Origin: Methanobacteriaceae archaeon UBA349
GTDB taxonomy: Archaea > Methanobacteriota > Methanobacteria > Methanobacteriales > Methanobacteriaceae
Direction: 5' to 3'
Assembly: GCA_002509745.1 (NCBI GenBank)
Contig: DAWK01000062.1
Span: 1 to 5,368 of the forward strand
Length of the DNA: 5,368 nucleotides
The position numbers were made by a program, and so were the translations under genes. Positions 5,097-5,368 of this stretch are shown here, piece after piece. Every line of letters starts with the position of its first letter. Position 1 is the stretch's first letter. The notes under the pieces were generated by a model, which had not been told where the DNA came from, ran no database searches, and saw only the letters and a program-made list of their open reading frames with translations.

Positions 5097-5131
5097 CTTG
5101 TAGGCTAAGGTTAAGAATGAGGTGGTAAAAT

Positions 5132-5368
5132 ATGGATACCAAAATTATCATTGGAATAATCGTTGCTATAATAATAATAGCCGGTGCCGTTATGGCACTC
5201 GGTGGCGGAAGCCAGGAATCTAAAATAGACATTGTTGGATCAACTTCTGTACAGCCCGTGGCTGAAAAATTAGCTGAAGCATATATGAAAGAGCATCCGA
5301 ATGTTAAGATTAATGTTCAGGGTGGAGGTTCTAGTGTAGGTATTACCAGTGCTCAACAAGGCACTGCG
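5132..5368 (+). CDS. pstS: Phosphate ABC transporter substrate-binding protein PstS (5' part, cut by window end)
   Basis: The first 79 codons of the periplasmic-type phosphate-binding protein, running off the window in frame. A hydrophobic N-terminal segment (residues 4-24, [19 protein letters not shown]) acts as export signal or membrane anchor. After a GGGSQES linker the mature domain begins with [20 protein letters not shown] (31-50), and GGGSSVG (64-70) follows. These are the phosphate-contacting loops of the PstS family, in which the GST and GSS segments bind the anion. There is no lipobox cysteine, so anchoring is probably by the uncleaved N-terminal helix or the protein is released. 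It should deliver phosphate to PstC, PstA and PstB, which are expected downstream but not seen. Strong TATA box, strong ribosome binding site and two inverted repeats upstream point to regulated expression. Confidence 0.93.
   Translation, partial: MDTKIIIGIIVAIIIIAGAVMALGGGSQESKIDIVGSTSVQPVAEKLAEAYMKEHPNVKINVQGGGSSVGITSAQQGTA

Noticed and set aside
4932..5131. Riboswitch in the pstS leader
   Set aside because: The predicted leader is only about 15 nt, too short for a riboswitch; the inverted repeats lie upstream of the TATA box, so they act as DNA if at all.

Overview
The window looks like chromosomal DNA of a methanogenic archaeon, most likely the order Methanobacteriales (Methanobacterium-like). 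The evidence is the strongly A+T-rich base composition, tRNA genes without an encoded CCA end, archaeal TATA-box promoters, AGGTGAT-type ribosome binding sites, oligo-T terminators, and the gene types present. No mobile element, CRISPR array or rRNA gene is visible.

Layout. Positions 1-373 carry two separately placed tRNA genes on the + strand: tRNA-Leu(UAA) at 61-143 and tRNA-Thr(GGU) at 302-373, the second followed by oligo-T runs. A calcineurin-like metallophosphoesterase (623-1426, +) follows and ends in a stem-loop. A gene-free stretch of 362 nt (1427-1788) contains a 17-nt tandem duplication and an unassigned TATA box. Next come an uncharacterised polytopic membrane protein (1789-2454, +) and a PhoU-type regulator fused to an N-terminal winged helix (2593-3519, +). 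This regulator converges on a small 2TM-domain membrane protein (3627-3896, -). Upstream of that, and separated from it by an oligo-T terminator array, lies a short citrate synthase-like protein of the citryl-CoA lyase type (4137-4931, -). Divergent from it, the window ends inside pstS (5132 onward, +), the phosphate-binding protein of the Pst ABC transporter.

How it fits together. The clearest functional theme is phosphate: a DNA-binding PhoU fusion lies about 1.6 kb upstream of the start of a pst operon. The 200-nt region between the citryl-CoA lyase-like gene and pstS holds three perfect inverted repeats. Two are next to the pstS TATA box and share a CACTAAA core spaced exactly 21 bp apart. 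I infer, without proof, that these are operators for phosphate control and that the winged-helix PhoU protein is the first candidate to bind them. The other genes (phosphoesterase, 221-aa membrane protein, 2TM protein) have no demonstrated link to this theme and appear to be individually transcribed.
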